From Hypsibius dujardini (lineage: Eukaryota; Tardigrada; Eutardigrada; Parachela; Hypsibiidae), in NCBI GenBank assembly GCA_001579985.1, contig LRSR01000496.1:1-20208 (forward strand): a stretch of DNA of 20,208 nucleotides, written 5' to 3'. The stretch's first letter is position 1; every line of letters starts with the position of its first letter. This document shows positions 9,928-20,129 of the stretch, one piece after another. The position numbers were made by a program, and so were the translations under genes. Under the pieces are notes generated by a model, which did not search any database, was not told where the DNA came from, and saw only the letters and a list, made by a program, of their open reading frames with translations.

Positions 9928-11170
9928 CTATAATGATGAAAAAAAAATGTTTCCATTCACAAAAGGGTAGTGCCTGAACGCTACAAAACGACCCGCCAAG
10001 CATTCTAGCCACGTGAGTATCAGTACAATAGGGCACTTTGATCAATCAATCAATCAATCTATCAATCAATCAAAATATCTTCCAATTCTTAAACCCTTGC
10101 ACATCAAGGCATAATGCGCGCGCTTGTACACGATTTCCACAAGATACATCCCAAACACTGGTTTATATTAGTTGGTTTATAAGACGGCCGTGTACATTTA
10201 AATGCGAATTTCACAGGAAGCCAAAAGAAATTATTTTTACGATTTATTCGGGTTTTAATCAATTCAATCAATCAATGAATCAAATCAATTGACACAGTAA
10301 TTCAGATTATAATAGTCTACAGCAGTACGGTACTGTACTGCGGCACCACAAAATGGGTAAAGGCAACAGAGACCGTGCGGTCGACATTTTTTTCCGATCA
10401 AAAAATGATGCGTCTCCGGAAAAGAATTGAAAAACCAAAATGATTGGATAAGAACTGATGTCTTTTTGACAAAGAATAGTCAAGTGAACGGGCGCCTACC
10501 TGAACCGCAAAAAAAGCATAGATAAAATTACGAAAAATTCGACAATAATTTCAATTACGTTGAACTGTTAAACGAAGGCAAAATAACTAAAAAACGGAAA
10601 AGGAAAACGGGATAAAATAATGCACATTAAATACACTTCGGTAGCATGAACCGTCAATCAATCAATAGAGCAAAGTAAACACGTACCGAAGAAATGTCCG
10701 CGCCGCCGAACTTAGCCGACTCGATTCTAAATAGCGCTATAGACTGCCACACACAAGAGTACAATAAAGGGAAACAAACTGGATGCAAACAAAATAAATC
10801 GAGACGCAGGCAGACCTGTCAATAAAATCCGTCACTACTACCAAAGGGTTTTGAGATCGCGATTCGCAAGTCGCAAATTCGCAATACGCGAAACCAAGGA
10901 TCCACGATGCCATAAGATGGCGGTTCCATTCCATGATCCACTACTACAGTACGAGTTGTACTGTAGTACTGGAATGAAACCGCCATCTGATGGCATCGTG
11001 GATCCTGGATTTTTGGTTCCACTTCCACTTCCACACTTCGACAAATAGTTCGTTCAGTTCAGTTCAATCATCTGATTTAGGAATGATATGAATGATTTGC
11101 TGTTTTGTTTGGTCTCATAAATATAAATTTCATTCCTATTTCATATAATTGAAAGATATCTTTGACAGTT
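9928..11170. other. Divergent intergenic region between the THAP/AT-hook gene and IGBP1
   Basis: AT-rich spacer between two head-to-head genes, so it probably holds both promoters. The base run just before the 9914 start reads as a splice acceptor ending at 9928, implying an upstream non-coding exon. A CAG/GTAGGC donor on the minus strand at 10502-10497 could be its end (weak). ATCA-type microsatellite runs occur around 10041-10073 and 10256-10290, a small palindrome at 10323-10342, and a larger one at 10894-11008. No TATA box is clear. Confidence 0.5.
10894..11008. mobile_element. Palindromic MITE-like repeat
   Basis: Arms 10894-10952 and 10958-11008 are inverted copies around the 5-base loop GAGTT. 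Shared blocks are AGGATCCACGATGCCAT, AGATGGCGGTT and ACTACAGTAC; the left arm has an 8-base insertion near its inner end. It lies about 160 bases upstream of the IGBP1 start codon, so it could affect that promoter. It is a hairpin-forming repeat with no coding potential. Confidence 0.8.
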
Positions 11171-12496
11171 ATGGCGATTTCTGTTGATCAGAATTTAGGA
11201 GATTCGGAATCGCTGCCTCAGCTTTTAGCTCGAGCAGAGCGTGAATATCAGCTGATTGAGGATGGGACATTACCTAATTCACATGTAAGTTCCGTCTTTT
11301 TTCTTCAATGACGTTTGGCTGATTGCTTGATTTGCATGTCATATATCCTAATTATACGCAGCGATATATAAACTATAAATCTTTCTTCTCGTATCATTTA
11401 TAGGCCGCCATCACCGAGCTTATCCGCAAATTTGAGACTGCGACAAAATACGTATCTGTGCTTGGTCTTTTCAGTCGAAACGAAAAGCTGGAAGAGATCC
11501 CTACCAGTGATTTACCGTACGAGTAGGAGTCGTTGCTAGTAGATTGACCGATTGATCGGAATGGTCTGTTCTATCTCCTTCATAGACGCTGGGCGAATCG
11601 GTTGATTGATTGTTAGATTGATTGGGAGATTGACCGATTGATCGGAATAGTCTGCTCTATCTCATTCATAGACGCTGGGTGAATCAGTTAATTGATTGGT
11701 TGATTGATTGGTAGATTGAACGATTGATCGGAATAGTCTGCTGTGCCCCGTTCATAGATGCTGGGCGAATCGGTTGATTGATTGGTTGATTTTATGACAG
11801 GTTTTTGCTGCTGCCTGCGTATCTGGCCAAATTGTTCCTCAAACTCAACGATTCTCGGCTGGAGCGCTTAGAGACTGCGGAGATCTACATTAAAGACTTT
11901 CTAGGCCGATGTAAAGATTACGAAGTGCCCGGTCATCTTGCCATTCCTTTCAGTTTGGTCAGCAATTCTCGTGGTGCTGCGGAGATCGGAGATGAAATTC
12001 CCCATCACAGTCCTGTGGAAATTTTACAAAATGCTACTGCAAAACGGGCCGCGAAGATTGCAGCACTACATCAGAAGCTGGAAAGTCAAGAGAAAACAGC
12101 GCAGCTGAAGAAGAGGATCGATGCCGGCACTGCGGATGACGATGTCGAAGTACGTGCTGATTGACTGCGGTTGATGGTTTGATTTAGTATAGGCGTGGTA
12201 AAGTGGTAACCACGGTAGAAGTCCAAAGACGTGCACGCTTACCGTGGTAATTTTTTGGAGCGATAATTCCTTACTGCCTCAAGATTAGATGGATTGCTTC
12301 ATCTCGTGTGAAATCTTGATTTTTTAGTTTGATTCGGATTGCTTGCGCGACTCATACCTAATGATACCTTAGTGGTTTAATGGTGTTCATGAGTTGGCAG
12401 ACACTCTTTGATGAGGACTTAGGCGTCTGGTCGACTCTTTCACAGCAAAGAGATTCCAAAATTCAATAGACGAACAGTAGACAAACTTCGGACGAA

Positions 12497-12533
<37 letters not shown>

Positions 12534-13444
12534 GCAGACAGACAGATAGACAGACAGACAGACAGACAGACAATTCATCCGCAATTGTGTTTTCAGCGTG
12601 CCTACTACCAGAACGTCATTAACACATGGATTCTCGAGCTGTTGGAGGACCTCACGTTTCTGCAAGAAGAAAAGGCAATGCTGGACCATCGTGGCAAACT
12701 CGCTAGGGGAGAGAAGATCGAAGAGCGGGTTATCACTCCGCACCACGATGATAATGTCCGCCGGGTTGTAAGTCTTGCCGGTGTACTTTTATTTTTACTT
12801 TGCGATGTACGTTTGTCCTTGTGCATTGTCTTCTCTGAGTCTGTCGTTATATCTGCGACTGAGCCGTTCGTCTTTATGAATCTGCTCTTGCTCTCGTGGA
12901 CATTTCCGTAATGCCCCCCCCCCTACGGCCTATTATTAGCTTATTATTTTGAACTTCACCCAATGGTGTGCCTGCGTGAATGAGCGTCCCTGTAAATGAA
13001 CGTTCTCCGCATGTGAACATTTTTCTAACGTCTGTTTCTCTTGCTCACAGGATAAACCGATAACCATCGTCAAGAACGACATCCAGAAGCGCGTTTTCGG
13101 TGCGGGATACCCGAGCCTACCTACACTGACCATTGAAGAGTTCTACCAAGAACTGGTGGATGAAGGCAAAATGCCGGGGCCGGGTTCCTCGAAAAAAGCT
13201 GAATCCTTAAATTACCAGGGCCCTACCGAAGAGCAGCTCCTTGGGGACATCCTGAAGAAAGAGAGGGAAATTGAAACGGACGACCCCGAAGCGCTGGAGA
13301 ACGCTCGAGCTTACGATGACTGGAAAGATGGTTCGTACAACTTCGTTGTGTTGGGTTGTTTTAGAGCGAGAAACATCCGTTTACAATTGATCACTGGTTT
13401 TAGAGCACAGGCGCGGCTGGGGCAACCGAATCGGGAAAGGATGA
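11171..13444 (+). CDS. IGBP1: IGBP1/alpha4/TAP42 PP2A-associated regulatory protein
   Basis: Cytosolic regulator that binds the catalytic subunits of PP2A-type phosphatases (PP2A, PP4, PP6), known as Tap42 in yeast TOR signalling. Exons: 11171-11284, 11404-11516, 11801-12149, 12597-12767, 13051-13330, 13404-13444. They give 355 residues and a TGA stop. Family landmarks: LFSRNE at 60-65, the following TSDLPFLLLPAY, the helical N-terminal half, the invariant FGAGYPSLPTLT at 265-276, and the C-terminal DDWKD (338-342) running into RGWGNR. The last exon was chosen because only this frame restores RGWGNR; reading straight through 13331 gives an unrelated tail. Two donors lie 6 bases apart at 11517 and 11523; the first aligns without a gap to the human protein as I recall it. 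Length is close to the human protein (about 340 residues). The gene looks intact. Confidence 0.95.
11541..11798. repeat. Three 86-bp tandem copies in IGBP1 intron 2
   Basis: Copies begin with AGATTGA(C/A)CGATTGATCGGAAT at 11541, 11627 and 11713, exactly 86 bp apart. Each contains CATAGA(C/T)GCTGGG(C/T)GAATC and then GATT/ATTG-rich sequence. The last copy runs to the splice acceptor, so the array makes up nearly the whole 284-base intron. Confidence 0.92.
12497..12572. repeat. (CAGA)n microsatellite in IGBP1 intron 3
   Basis: About 19 AGAC/CAGA units with minor interruptions, ending 24 bases before the 3' splice site of exon 12597-12767. It is the complement of the TCTG repeat found in introns of two other genes in this window. 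Confidence 0.95.
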
Positions 13445-15023
13445 TTAAAAGACCAAATATACCCGAGATGGTACTTTACAGATATGAATGAGGATGCTGC
13501 TGCTTGCAACTATTGAGATTTACCTCTGGCTGGAATGAGCAAAACATTGCTATCCATTTAAATTGATATGTTTGAAAACTCAAACCAGTCGCACCTTTTC
13601 AGTCTGTTTAATATTGCATGACTCTGCAAATCCGGTGCTTATATTCAATCCAACTAAAAAGAAGCGGCAGAGGATGTAAACCAATGGAAAGCCATTGCAT
13701 AGTAGAGTCTGTTCGGAACCAACCCATAATTTAAGTCTATAAAATCAATTACAAAAATATATAAAAATATTTCTTGGTAAAGTTAATTGCCAGCGGAGAT
13801 GTATTTAAACGGTTTCAAAGGGGCCTTCCTTAAACTTGATTCTTAAGGATCCGAGTTATCGTAAACCGTACCTTAAGTCGATACCCCGCCCCCTTTTCGT
13901 GACGTCACATGGACTTAAAGATAATAGTTAAGTTTGCTTCGAACAGAGCCTAGTTCCAATTGTTAGAAACGTATACACTGCAGTAGAGTAAAGACCGTGG
14001 GAAGTTATTACTGTACTCTGGATTAAACCCCCTCCAGCACCATGTGTCTACCACAAAAGCCTCTTACTCTTCGATTCGTGTTTTAACGTTGAGCCTTTAG
14101 CAGTTGGAAAATACGCAGACTTTTTTTGGCTACAAAATTGGGTAACTATCTAAACCTATGATACATATCAGTTCTGCTATCATCTTAATAAGATAGTGAG
14201 TACACTGCTGTCTGTACACTACTACCGTGTAGTACCGTACTCGCACTCATTCCTAGGTAAAATCTAAGTACAGTCAAAGGCCTGAGATTCGAACGGTCAC
14301 GTGAGTTCATTTCTATCGAACCGTTTGCCCGAAGCCGGCCGTTGCTAGTTTGGAGTTTGAGACAGTAAAGTAGAAACTGACACTGTGACGTCGTTCGAAT
14401 CTTATGACTTTCACTGTATTCAACTCTACAGGCTGCAGTTACTGACGATTGTAAGGTCATTGCGGAGCGTGCCGAACTATCTGTAGAGATATCTACCACG
14501 GGATCAGCACGTCTCAGAAAGTACACTGTTGCTTTCGGCACGTAGATTTCCTTTATGAAACATGCATTATCAAAGTTTGATTAATTAGAATATCGCACCT
14601 TGTACTAGGACTGTGCTACGCGGCTGATTTGACTGTGCTCCAGTGGAGCATTCCTTTGAAACCGCTCCAATCACAACTCCACATCCAGGGATTACATAAT
14701 TTCCCCCTCCTTTTTGCGTCTGTCTTGTGCCATTCACTATCCAGGGTGTGCACAATAATAAGCAATTTCTATTTTGCGGAGATGTCAACCAGCTTACGTT
14801 GTACAATTTATACCGTGAGGTCGGAGCTAGGGCAATGGTTTGGACTCTGTGCTGCTGGTATGACAAACAAGCCGATTAGCTAAGGCTTAGGGAAATGGTA
14901 CGAATGAACCAGTAGCACGCATTTCATTCTCCTTTTAATCATCCGGAAACTCAGTACCGGTCTTAATGAAGGCTCCTGAGGTCATTTTGATTCCTTCTTG
15001 AAAAATTATATGTATAGTAGGCA
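13445..15023. other. Intergenic region between IGBP1 and the receptor gene
   Basis: No gene could be supported. ORFs of 84-118 codons near 14185-14541, 14585-14866 and 14629-14883 lack recognisable motifs and are treated as chance. An ATTAAA overlaps the end of the IGBP1 stop codon, but no convincing downstream polyadenylation site was found. A repeat element occupies about 13706-13955. Confidence 0.5.
13706..13955. mobile_element. Small inverted-repeat element with CRE palindrome core
   Basis: The left end (CTGTTCGGAACCAA, then AATTTAAGTC) and the right end (GACTTAAAGATAAT, then GCTTCGAACAG) are imperfect inverted copies. The interior carries CGCCCCCTTTTCGTGACGTCAC at 13887-13908, including the perfect palindrome TGACGTCA. 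A near-identical core occurs at 19563-19583, which indicates a dispersed family. Element borders are approximate. Confidence 0.6.
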
Positions 15024-15802
15024 ATGAAGCCTGTATCGCCAGTACCGAACCTGGTGTTTCAGTCAGTTCTTGTACGTCTTATTGGGGTGTTGGCCGAACT
15101 TCCTTTGCGCGTGGACATCGTCACCTGGGGTCTCACCCAGCCAGCACAAGGTTCGCTTGCGATCCTTCCGTTTGTGGGACCAGTAATGGAATCGACTGTG
15201 CAGCGGGCGAACGACGAGTACAGCGGTTTTCTAAAGTTCAGCTTAACCTATGTCGTGGAGCCGCGGTTAAAAGACTGTCTGCAGGTTGCTGATAATATTG
15301 AACCGCTCATGTCCAAATGGTACTACAATTCGTCCCAAGCGGCAGACGTTTCCGTTTTTATAGGTTCCGGTAAGGGAAAACATTTATTTACTGAAATCTC
15401 GATGCCCTGCTTGGTATTTTGTTGACCGAATTAGAATAACACGCATGTATTTGTAACGTATAGGATAGTGGTATTAATGGTGATAATTTGCTGCTAATCA
15501 TGTTGGTATGGTAGGATGTACTGACCGTTTCAGCATGAATATAATGGCTATGAACTGGAATATTCTTATGATAACATGGTAAATCTATCTCTCTGTCTCT
15601 GTCTTTCTGTCCGTCTGCTCGTATGCCTGCCTGTTTGTCTATCTGTCTGCCTCTCTGTCTGTCTGTCTATCTGTCTGCCTCTCTATTTACCTGTTTGCCT
15701 GCCTGTCTGCCTGTCTCTCTGTCTCTCTGTCTCTCTGTCTGTCTCTCTGTCTGTCTGTCTGTCTGTCTATTTATCTGTTTTGCCTGCCTGTTTGCCTGTC
15801 TC

Positions 15803-15835
<33 letters not shown>

Positions 15836-16003
15836 GTCTGTCTGTCTCTCTGTCCGTCCGCTCGTATGCCTGCCTGTTGGTCTATCTGTCTGCCTCTCCG
15901 TTTGTCTGTTTGTCTGTCTCTCTGTCTCTCTGTCCGTCCGCTCGTATGCCTGCCTGTTTGTCTATCTGTCTGCCTCTCTGTTTGTCTGTCTGTCTGTCTG
16001 TCC

Positions 16004-16037
<34 letters not shown>

Positions 16038-18462
16038 TTATCCGTTGTCTTCTTGTCCTTCTTCCATTTGACCTGCCCGCTTGATTACGTGTCTGTTTTC
16101 ATGTGTCCATACCGTTTTTGTTGACTATAACACTATAGTTTGTTTTACTTAACGGTACAGTGCCGCGGGAGTTCCTTCAAGTGACCATAAAGACCTTACA
16201 CCGACATGGGTTACGTCCTCACCCTACTCAGAAGGAAGCTTTATTTATCTCATAATACAAACCCTGCTTAAACACGGCTGGGTGACGCCTTATGTCTTAC
16301 TGGATCAAGACGCAAACGTCCTATATAGTGCCGTCGGCAGAGCTTTCGCCCCTATCGCGGGACGAGCGGGTATTCGCCCAGTCCGGGGTATTTTGACTAC
16401 CTCATTCAAAGACTCGTCGTCTTTTCAATCTATTTTGAAGGATTTCCAGGGAGTCAGTCGAGGTGAGAAGCTTTCAACTTCCATGCTGGCTCGAATTTAT
16501 TCATAAAATCGACTTATCGGGCCTAACAATGGTTTTGTGAAATACTATATCCACATTGTATTTGCGACAGCTATGCTGTTTTTGGGTCATGCGGAACCTT
16601 TTCGGAAAATGCTGGTGCGTATTGCACTTCCGGTTTGCTTAACCTTAAAGAATGCCGACAGGATGTAGGCTGGTTACCAATTGACTGACTGACCTGTGAC
16701 AGGTTCGAACCGGAAATTAATTCTTTGTAGATCGAGGCCGCGCACCGAAACATGACTAATGGCGATTTTGTAAGGAGTTTCACAAAACCATTGCGTTATT
16801 TTGTGTGTGCAGTACTAAGGGAACTGTACGCGTATTGCATAGAGAAGATCTACAGACATGTGTATACAGACATGTAACAGTAGCATGTATACGTAAAGGG
16901 TTGAGTGCTAAATGAGAGACCCACTGATTCGATTCGATTCGATTCGATTCAATTCTGCTTCAATTCGATTCAATTCGATTCTGCTTCCATTCGATTCAAT
17001 TCGATTCTGCTTCCATTCGATTCAATTCGATTCTGCTTCAATTCGATTCAATTCGATTCTGCTTCAATTCGATTCGACTCTAATTTGTGGTCCTTTCGAA
17101 ATTATGGGTTCCATTTCAGTGAATGATTTGTCGATTGACTCTTCAAGGTTTACATCGCAATGGAAGCTTTTCAGCATAAAAGTTTTGGAAACTTCACATG
17201 GAACTACAACGATAGCGATGATTTGGTATGCTGAAATTCTTCGCAGCAGCTATTTGTCCTGAAGAAATGTTCACCACGTAATCCTCCTTGATCCATCTCA
17301 ATTCAGGTTGCTAGAAGCGCTTTCTGCTCGGCTTTCCTAATAGGGATGAAGCAGAATCTCGATCAAGAGATGCGCATGCCTGATGAGGATCGCTTGGCCG
17401 CCAAGTGGAGGGAGGACGCTCAAACCAAATACAACATGTCTTACACAGAAGATTATCGGGTAAAGATCTTCCCCGCACGATCACGGGCATTGTTCATGGA
17501 TAGTTCTGAATTCTCACCAAGGAGATAATGTTGTATGGACCTGTAGTGAAATGGTGTGAACCTCGTGTCGTTTCAGCCATTGGCCTATCAATATGGAACA
17601 TATTTGGCGGTATCCGCAACGGCAAAAGTAATGCCCGGGGTCTGTTAAACGTGACCACTTGTCTATCCCCTAATGTTGGCATAATCACATAGGTCCTAAA
17701 CGAGTCCTTGCTTGAGTTCACTGGCACGAAGACCGATTTGCCGGTCTGGACCAGTGGAAAGTTATTGGCGCAGCGATTCCTCAATCGGAGCTTCTCGTTC
17801 AATCAACAGGAGAGCTACTTTAACCGATTCGGAGTTCGAGAGGTCGACATCTTTGCTAACGGTTTTGACGCGGTGTCTGGAACTTTCAAGGCAGGACTTC
17901 ACTCTCATTTACTCTGTTTCTAATATTCACTGACGTTCATTTTAATTATTTCCCCATTGTAGCCATACCTCCAATTAGTTGCCAAAACTCATACTGTGTC
18001 AACCATCGGGAACGTTTCCTGGCTTTCGGGGTCACCACCATTGAATGAACCACGTTGCGGGTTCGATAATCTCCGAGAGTCTTGTCGCCCACATGGTAAC
18101 GCAATATCGATACATTACTTACAAATACGGACGATTTTTCGTAATAATAATAAGACCGTTCCTTAATGACTTTAGCGAACCAAGGCACGACTGTCGGAGC
18201 TGTGGCCAGTGTAATCGGAATGATAGCAATTGGAATAATTGTAGTATTAGCAAAGAAGAGGTCTGTTAGATGGGAAAACTATCAAGCTCAGTGACTATAA
18301 CTATAGTCAAACTGGATAACAATGTTTGCGTTTCTACTTCTCAGGCTCGACAGGACATCTGACCATACTTGGTGGCTATTGCAATCCGATTGGCTTTACA
18401 ACGACAGAAATAGGCTAGACTCCGATTTTCGTCAGCATTGTAGTAGATACAGCCGAATCTGA
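15024..18462 (+). CDS. Single-pass receptor with guanylyl-cyclase/natriuretic-peptide-type ligand-binding domain, short tail
   Basis: Exons: 15024-15369, 15515-15578, 16161-16462, 16571-16614, 16731-16769, 17148-17225, 17307-17459, 17577-17627, 17693-17890, 17963-18095, 18176-18290, 18345-18462. Phases match at every junction (546 residues). Signal peptide about 1-29. The ANF-receptor (periplasmic-binding-like) fold starts at VDIVTWG. Markers: WYYNSS, FIGSGC, NWNILMIT, LLKHGW, the AHRNMTNGDFVYIA strand-helix, NYNDSDDLVARSAF, LNRSF, REVDIFANGFD-x3-GTF, and the membrane-proximal CGFDN (457-461). One TM helix lies at about 476-495, then KKR. The cytoplasmic tail is only about 50 residues (12 after KKR if exon 18176 is read to the TGA at 18294), with no kinase-homology or cyclase domain. 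AATAAA follows at 18509. This resembles NPR-C clearance receptors in layout. One intron (17891-17962) would use a GC donor. The ligand is unknown. The last exon is the least certain. Confidence 0.88.
15586..16038. repeat. Long (TCTG)n/(TCTC) compound microsatellite in receptor intron 2
   Basis: About 450 bases of TCTG units with TCTC, CCTG and TTTG variants. Longer blocks such as GTCCGTCCGCTCGTATGCCTGCCTGTT recur near 15855 and 15933, showing higher-order duplication. All 60-180-codon CLSVCLSV-type ORFs here are artefacts. The repeat lies between the 64-base exon 15515-15578 and the acceptor before 16161. Confidence 0.95.
16926..17078. repeat. 26-bp tandem repeat in receptor intron 5
   Basis: About six copies of AATTCGATTCAATTCGATTC followed by TGCTTC, with an A/C alternation at one position, preceded by a short GATTC run. 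The array lies in the intron 16770-17147. Confidence 0.92.
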
Positions 18463-18508
18463 TATCATGAAATGTATGATGATCCTAAATGCATAAAGCA
18501 TATAATTA

Positions 18509-18514
18509 AATAAA
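18509..18514 (+). terminator. Polyadenylation signal AATAAA of the receptor gene
   Basis: Canonical AATAAA begins 47 bases after the inferred stop at 18462. It is followed by a G/T-rich stretch (GTCGGTTTTGTTATTTTGAG) typical of a downstream element. This supports transcript termination here, before any kinase or cyclase exons. Confidence 0.6.
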
Positions 18515-18601
18515 AGTCGATGGTACAATGCGTCGATGGTCAGTCGGTTTTGTTATTTTGAGGTTGGTGATATAATAGAGTTTTCTAAGCGGATCCTAAT
18601 A

Positions 18602-18930
18602 ACGGCACAATACCGATACCGGTAACGGTACAATACCGATAACGGTAATGGTACGATACCGATACCGGTAACGGTACGATACCGATAACGGTAACGGTAC
18701 GATACCGATAACGGTAATGGTACGATACCGATAACGGTAACGGTACAATACCAATACCGGTAACGGTACGATACCGATACCGGTAACGGTACGATACCGA
18801 TACCGGTAACGGTACGATACCGATACCGGTAACGGTACGATACCGATACCGGTAATGGTACGATACCGATAACGGTCACGGTACGATACCGATACCGGTA
18901 ATGGTACACTACCTGTACCGTAAGCGGTAT
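18602..18930. repeat. 23-bp satellite (GGTACGATACCGATACCGGTAAC)-type array
   Basis: About 14 copies of a 23-bp unit rich in GGTA/TACC steps, alternating GATACCGG and GATAACGG variants. The units are partly palindromic. A minus-strand ORF of 118 codons across it repeats every 23 residues, because three 23-bp units equal 69 bases, and is not a gene. It lies downstream of the receptor polyadenylation signal. Confidence 0.93.
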
Positions 18931-20123
18931 TGTAACGGGTTGTCCAATGCTTTCGGAGAGGCGCCCATAATCATTACGCTACACAAACAGTTCATAATTT
19001 GAGCACTATTGCTCTTTTTTAATTGGATTATAATTTTGTCAGCGGGACACGACGGGAGATGACAGTAAATGGAATGTGCACGAGCTCCTGCTTTGTTAAT
19101 TCGGCCTAACCTCGAGCAGATATGTGCAGGTGCTTGATTTTCGTCCAATCAAGTCAACATTATATTTAGCCGCTTGATTTCTTGATTTGGAAGCGTTGGG
19201 CTACTAAACAACAAGCAAGTTTCCTCGATGAGTCAAGCAAGTCAATCAACTCAACGAGTGCTAGATGCGACAAATTAGGTAGAGAAACAAATCTTGTCCA
19301 AGCGAGACAGAAACAGAAATGTAGATCTCAGGCGAAACGCGAAGATGTAGCTCGCAAAATGATGCCAATCAATTCAATCAATCAAAAACCATCGCATGAT
19401 ACGGGATGGTCTTAAAAAATCAGGAAATGAATTTACTAATTTCATATTTTGGGTGTGGAATTAAATGGTCAGTCTCGTTTTAATGAGGGTCTAAAGATAA
19501 CCGCCATACGCCTAAATGCGTATCGTGTCCCGATAAACGATCGATCGATACGAGCAACGTTACGCCCCCTTTCGTGACGTCACGAGGCCGTATCGTATCT
19601 TTACCGGGTCCGTTCAGAAACGTCTCTTATGGTGCAATGTGTACGATTCTGCAACGCGTTGAATAAGGTAATCGTATCCGTTCGCACCGTCTGGAAACAA
19701 AGTTAGAGCCCTACAGCATGACCAAAATTCTCAAAGTGAAGTGCCCCATACCAAATTCCTCCTAAGTTCATTAAACGGCTCAGCACTACAAATTTTAGTT
19801 ACTTTGTCAGTCCGAGCAGGTTTAAAAGCTTCCTCCTTTAACCTTTCACATGGGTCTCCTACTATCTAGTTGAACCAAGATGCACCGCACCGTTCACTAC
19901 CCCAGACAGCTACGTCTTGGTTGAAGCCGTAGAACGTTGGATCTGCCGTCAAGTCTGTTGAGTCTGGACTCAGCCCACCTCCCGCTCTTGTGCGAGGTTC
20001 TTCCGAGTCTCCCGGCCATTGTCTAATTTCCACTTTGCTACTCCATTGCCCAATGAACGGAACAGTCTGAGTCTACTGAAGCGAGAAAAAATGCCACCAG
20101 CACATACAGAGAATACACTGTAC
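18931..20123. other. Non-coding right flank
   Basis: No exon with recognisable protein motifs was found on either strand; I looked in particular for kinase-homology and cyclase motifs on the plus strand. The 77-codon ORF near 19182-19415 is composed of biased, repeat-derived sequence and is not supported. The one structured item is the CRE-palindrome repeat near 19466-19632. Confidence 0.5.
19466..19632. mobile_element. Second copy of the CRE-palindrome repeat family (approximate borders)
   Basis: The core CGCCCCCTTTCGTGACGTCAC at 19563-19583 matches 13887-13908 apart from one T. The ends (GTCTCGTTTTAATGAGG on the left, CCGTTCAGAAACGTCTC on the right) are weak inverted copies, and AAAGATA recurs inverted on the two sides. 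It also contains CGATCGATCGAT-type short palindromes. It is probably a short non-autonomous element. Confidence 0.5.
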
Positions 20124-20129
20124 AATAAA
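20124..20129 (+). terminator. Possible polyadenylation signal AATAAA
   Basis: AATAAA is followed by TGTTTTGGATTGTG, a plausible downstream G/T element. It may end an alternative long form of the receptor transcript or an unseen gene; no attached exon was identified. Confidence 0.35.

Noticed and set aside
13331-13491. Unspliced end of the IGBP1 exon ORF
   Set aside because: Reading through 13330 gives an unrelated tail. The short exon 13404-13444 restores the conserved RGWGNR ending and a TGA.
14185-14883. ORFs of 84-118 codons between IGBP1 and the receptor
   Set aside because: No family motif, no supporting splice sites, and unremarkable composition.
15576-16124. Long ORFs made of CLSVCLSV repeats (up to 182 codons)
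   Set aside because: They are translations of a (TCTG)n microsatellite, open in several frames at once, and lie inside an intron of the receptor gene.
16640-16720. tRNA-like B box (GGTTCGAACC) near 16701
   Set aside because: The flanking bases do not form a T stem and there is no good A box or acceptor stem; treated as chance in an intron.
18553-18909. 118-codon minus-strand ORF rich in YRYRY and TVTG
   Set aside because: Pure translation of the 23-bp satellite; no start context or motif.
19182-19415. 77-codon plus-strand ORF as a kinase or cyclase exon of the receptor
   Set aside because: No kinase-homology or cyclase motif; the sequence is rich in simple CAATCA-type repeats.
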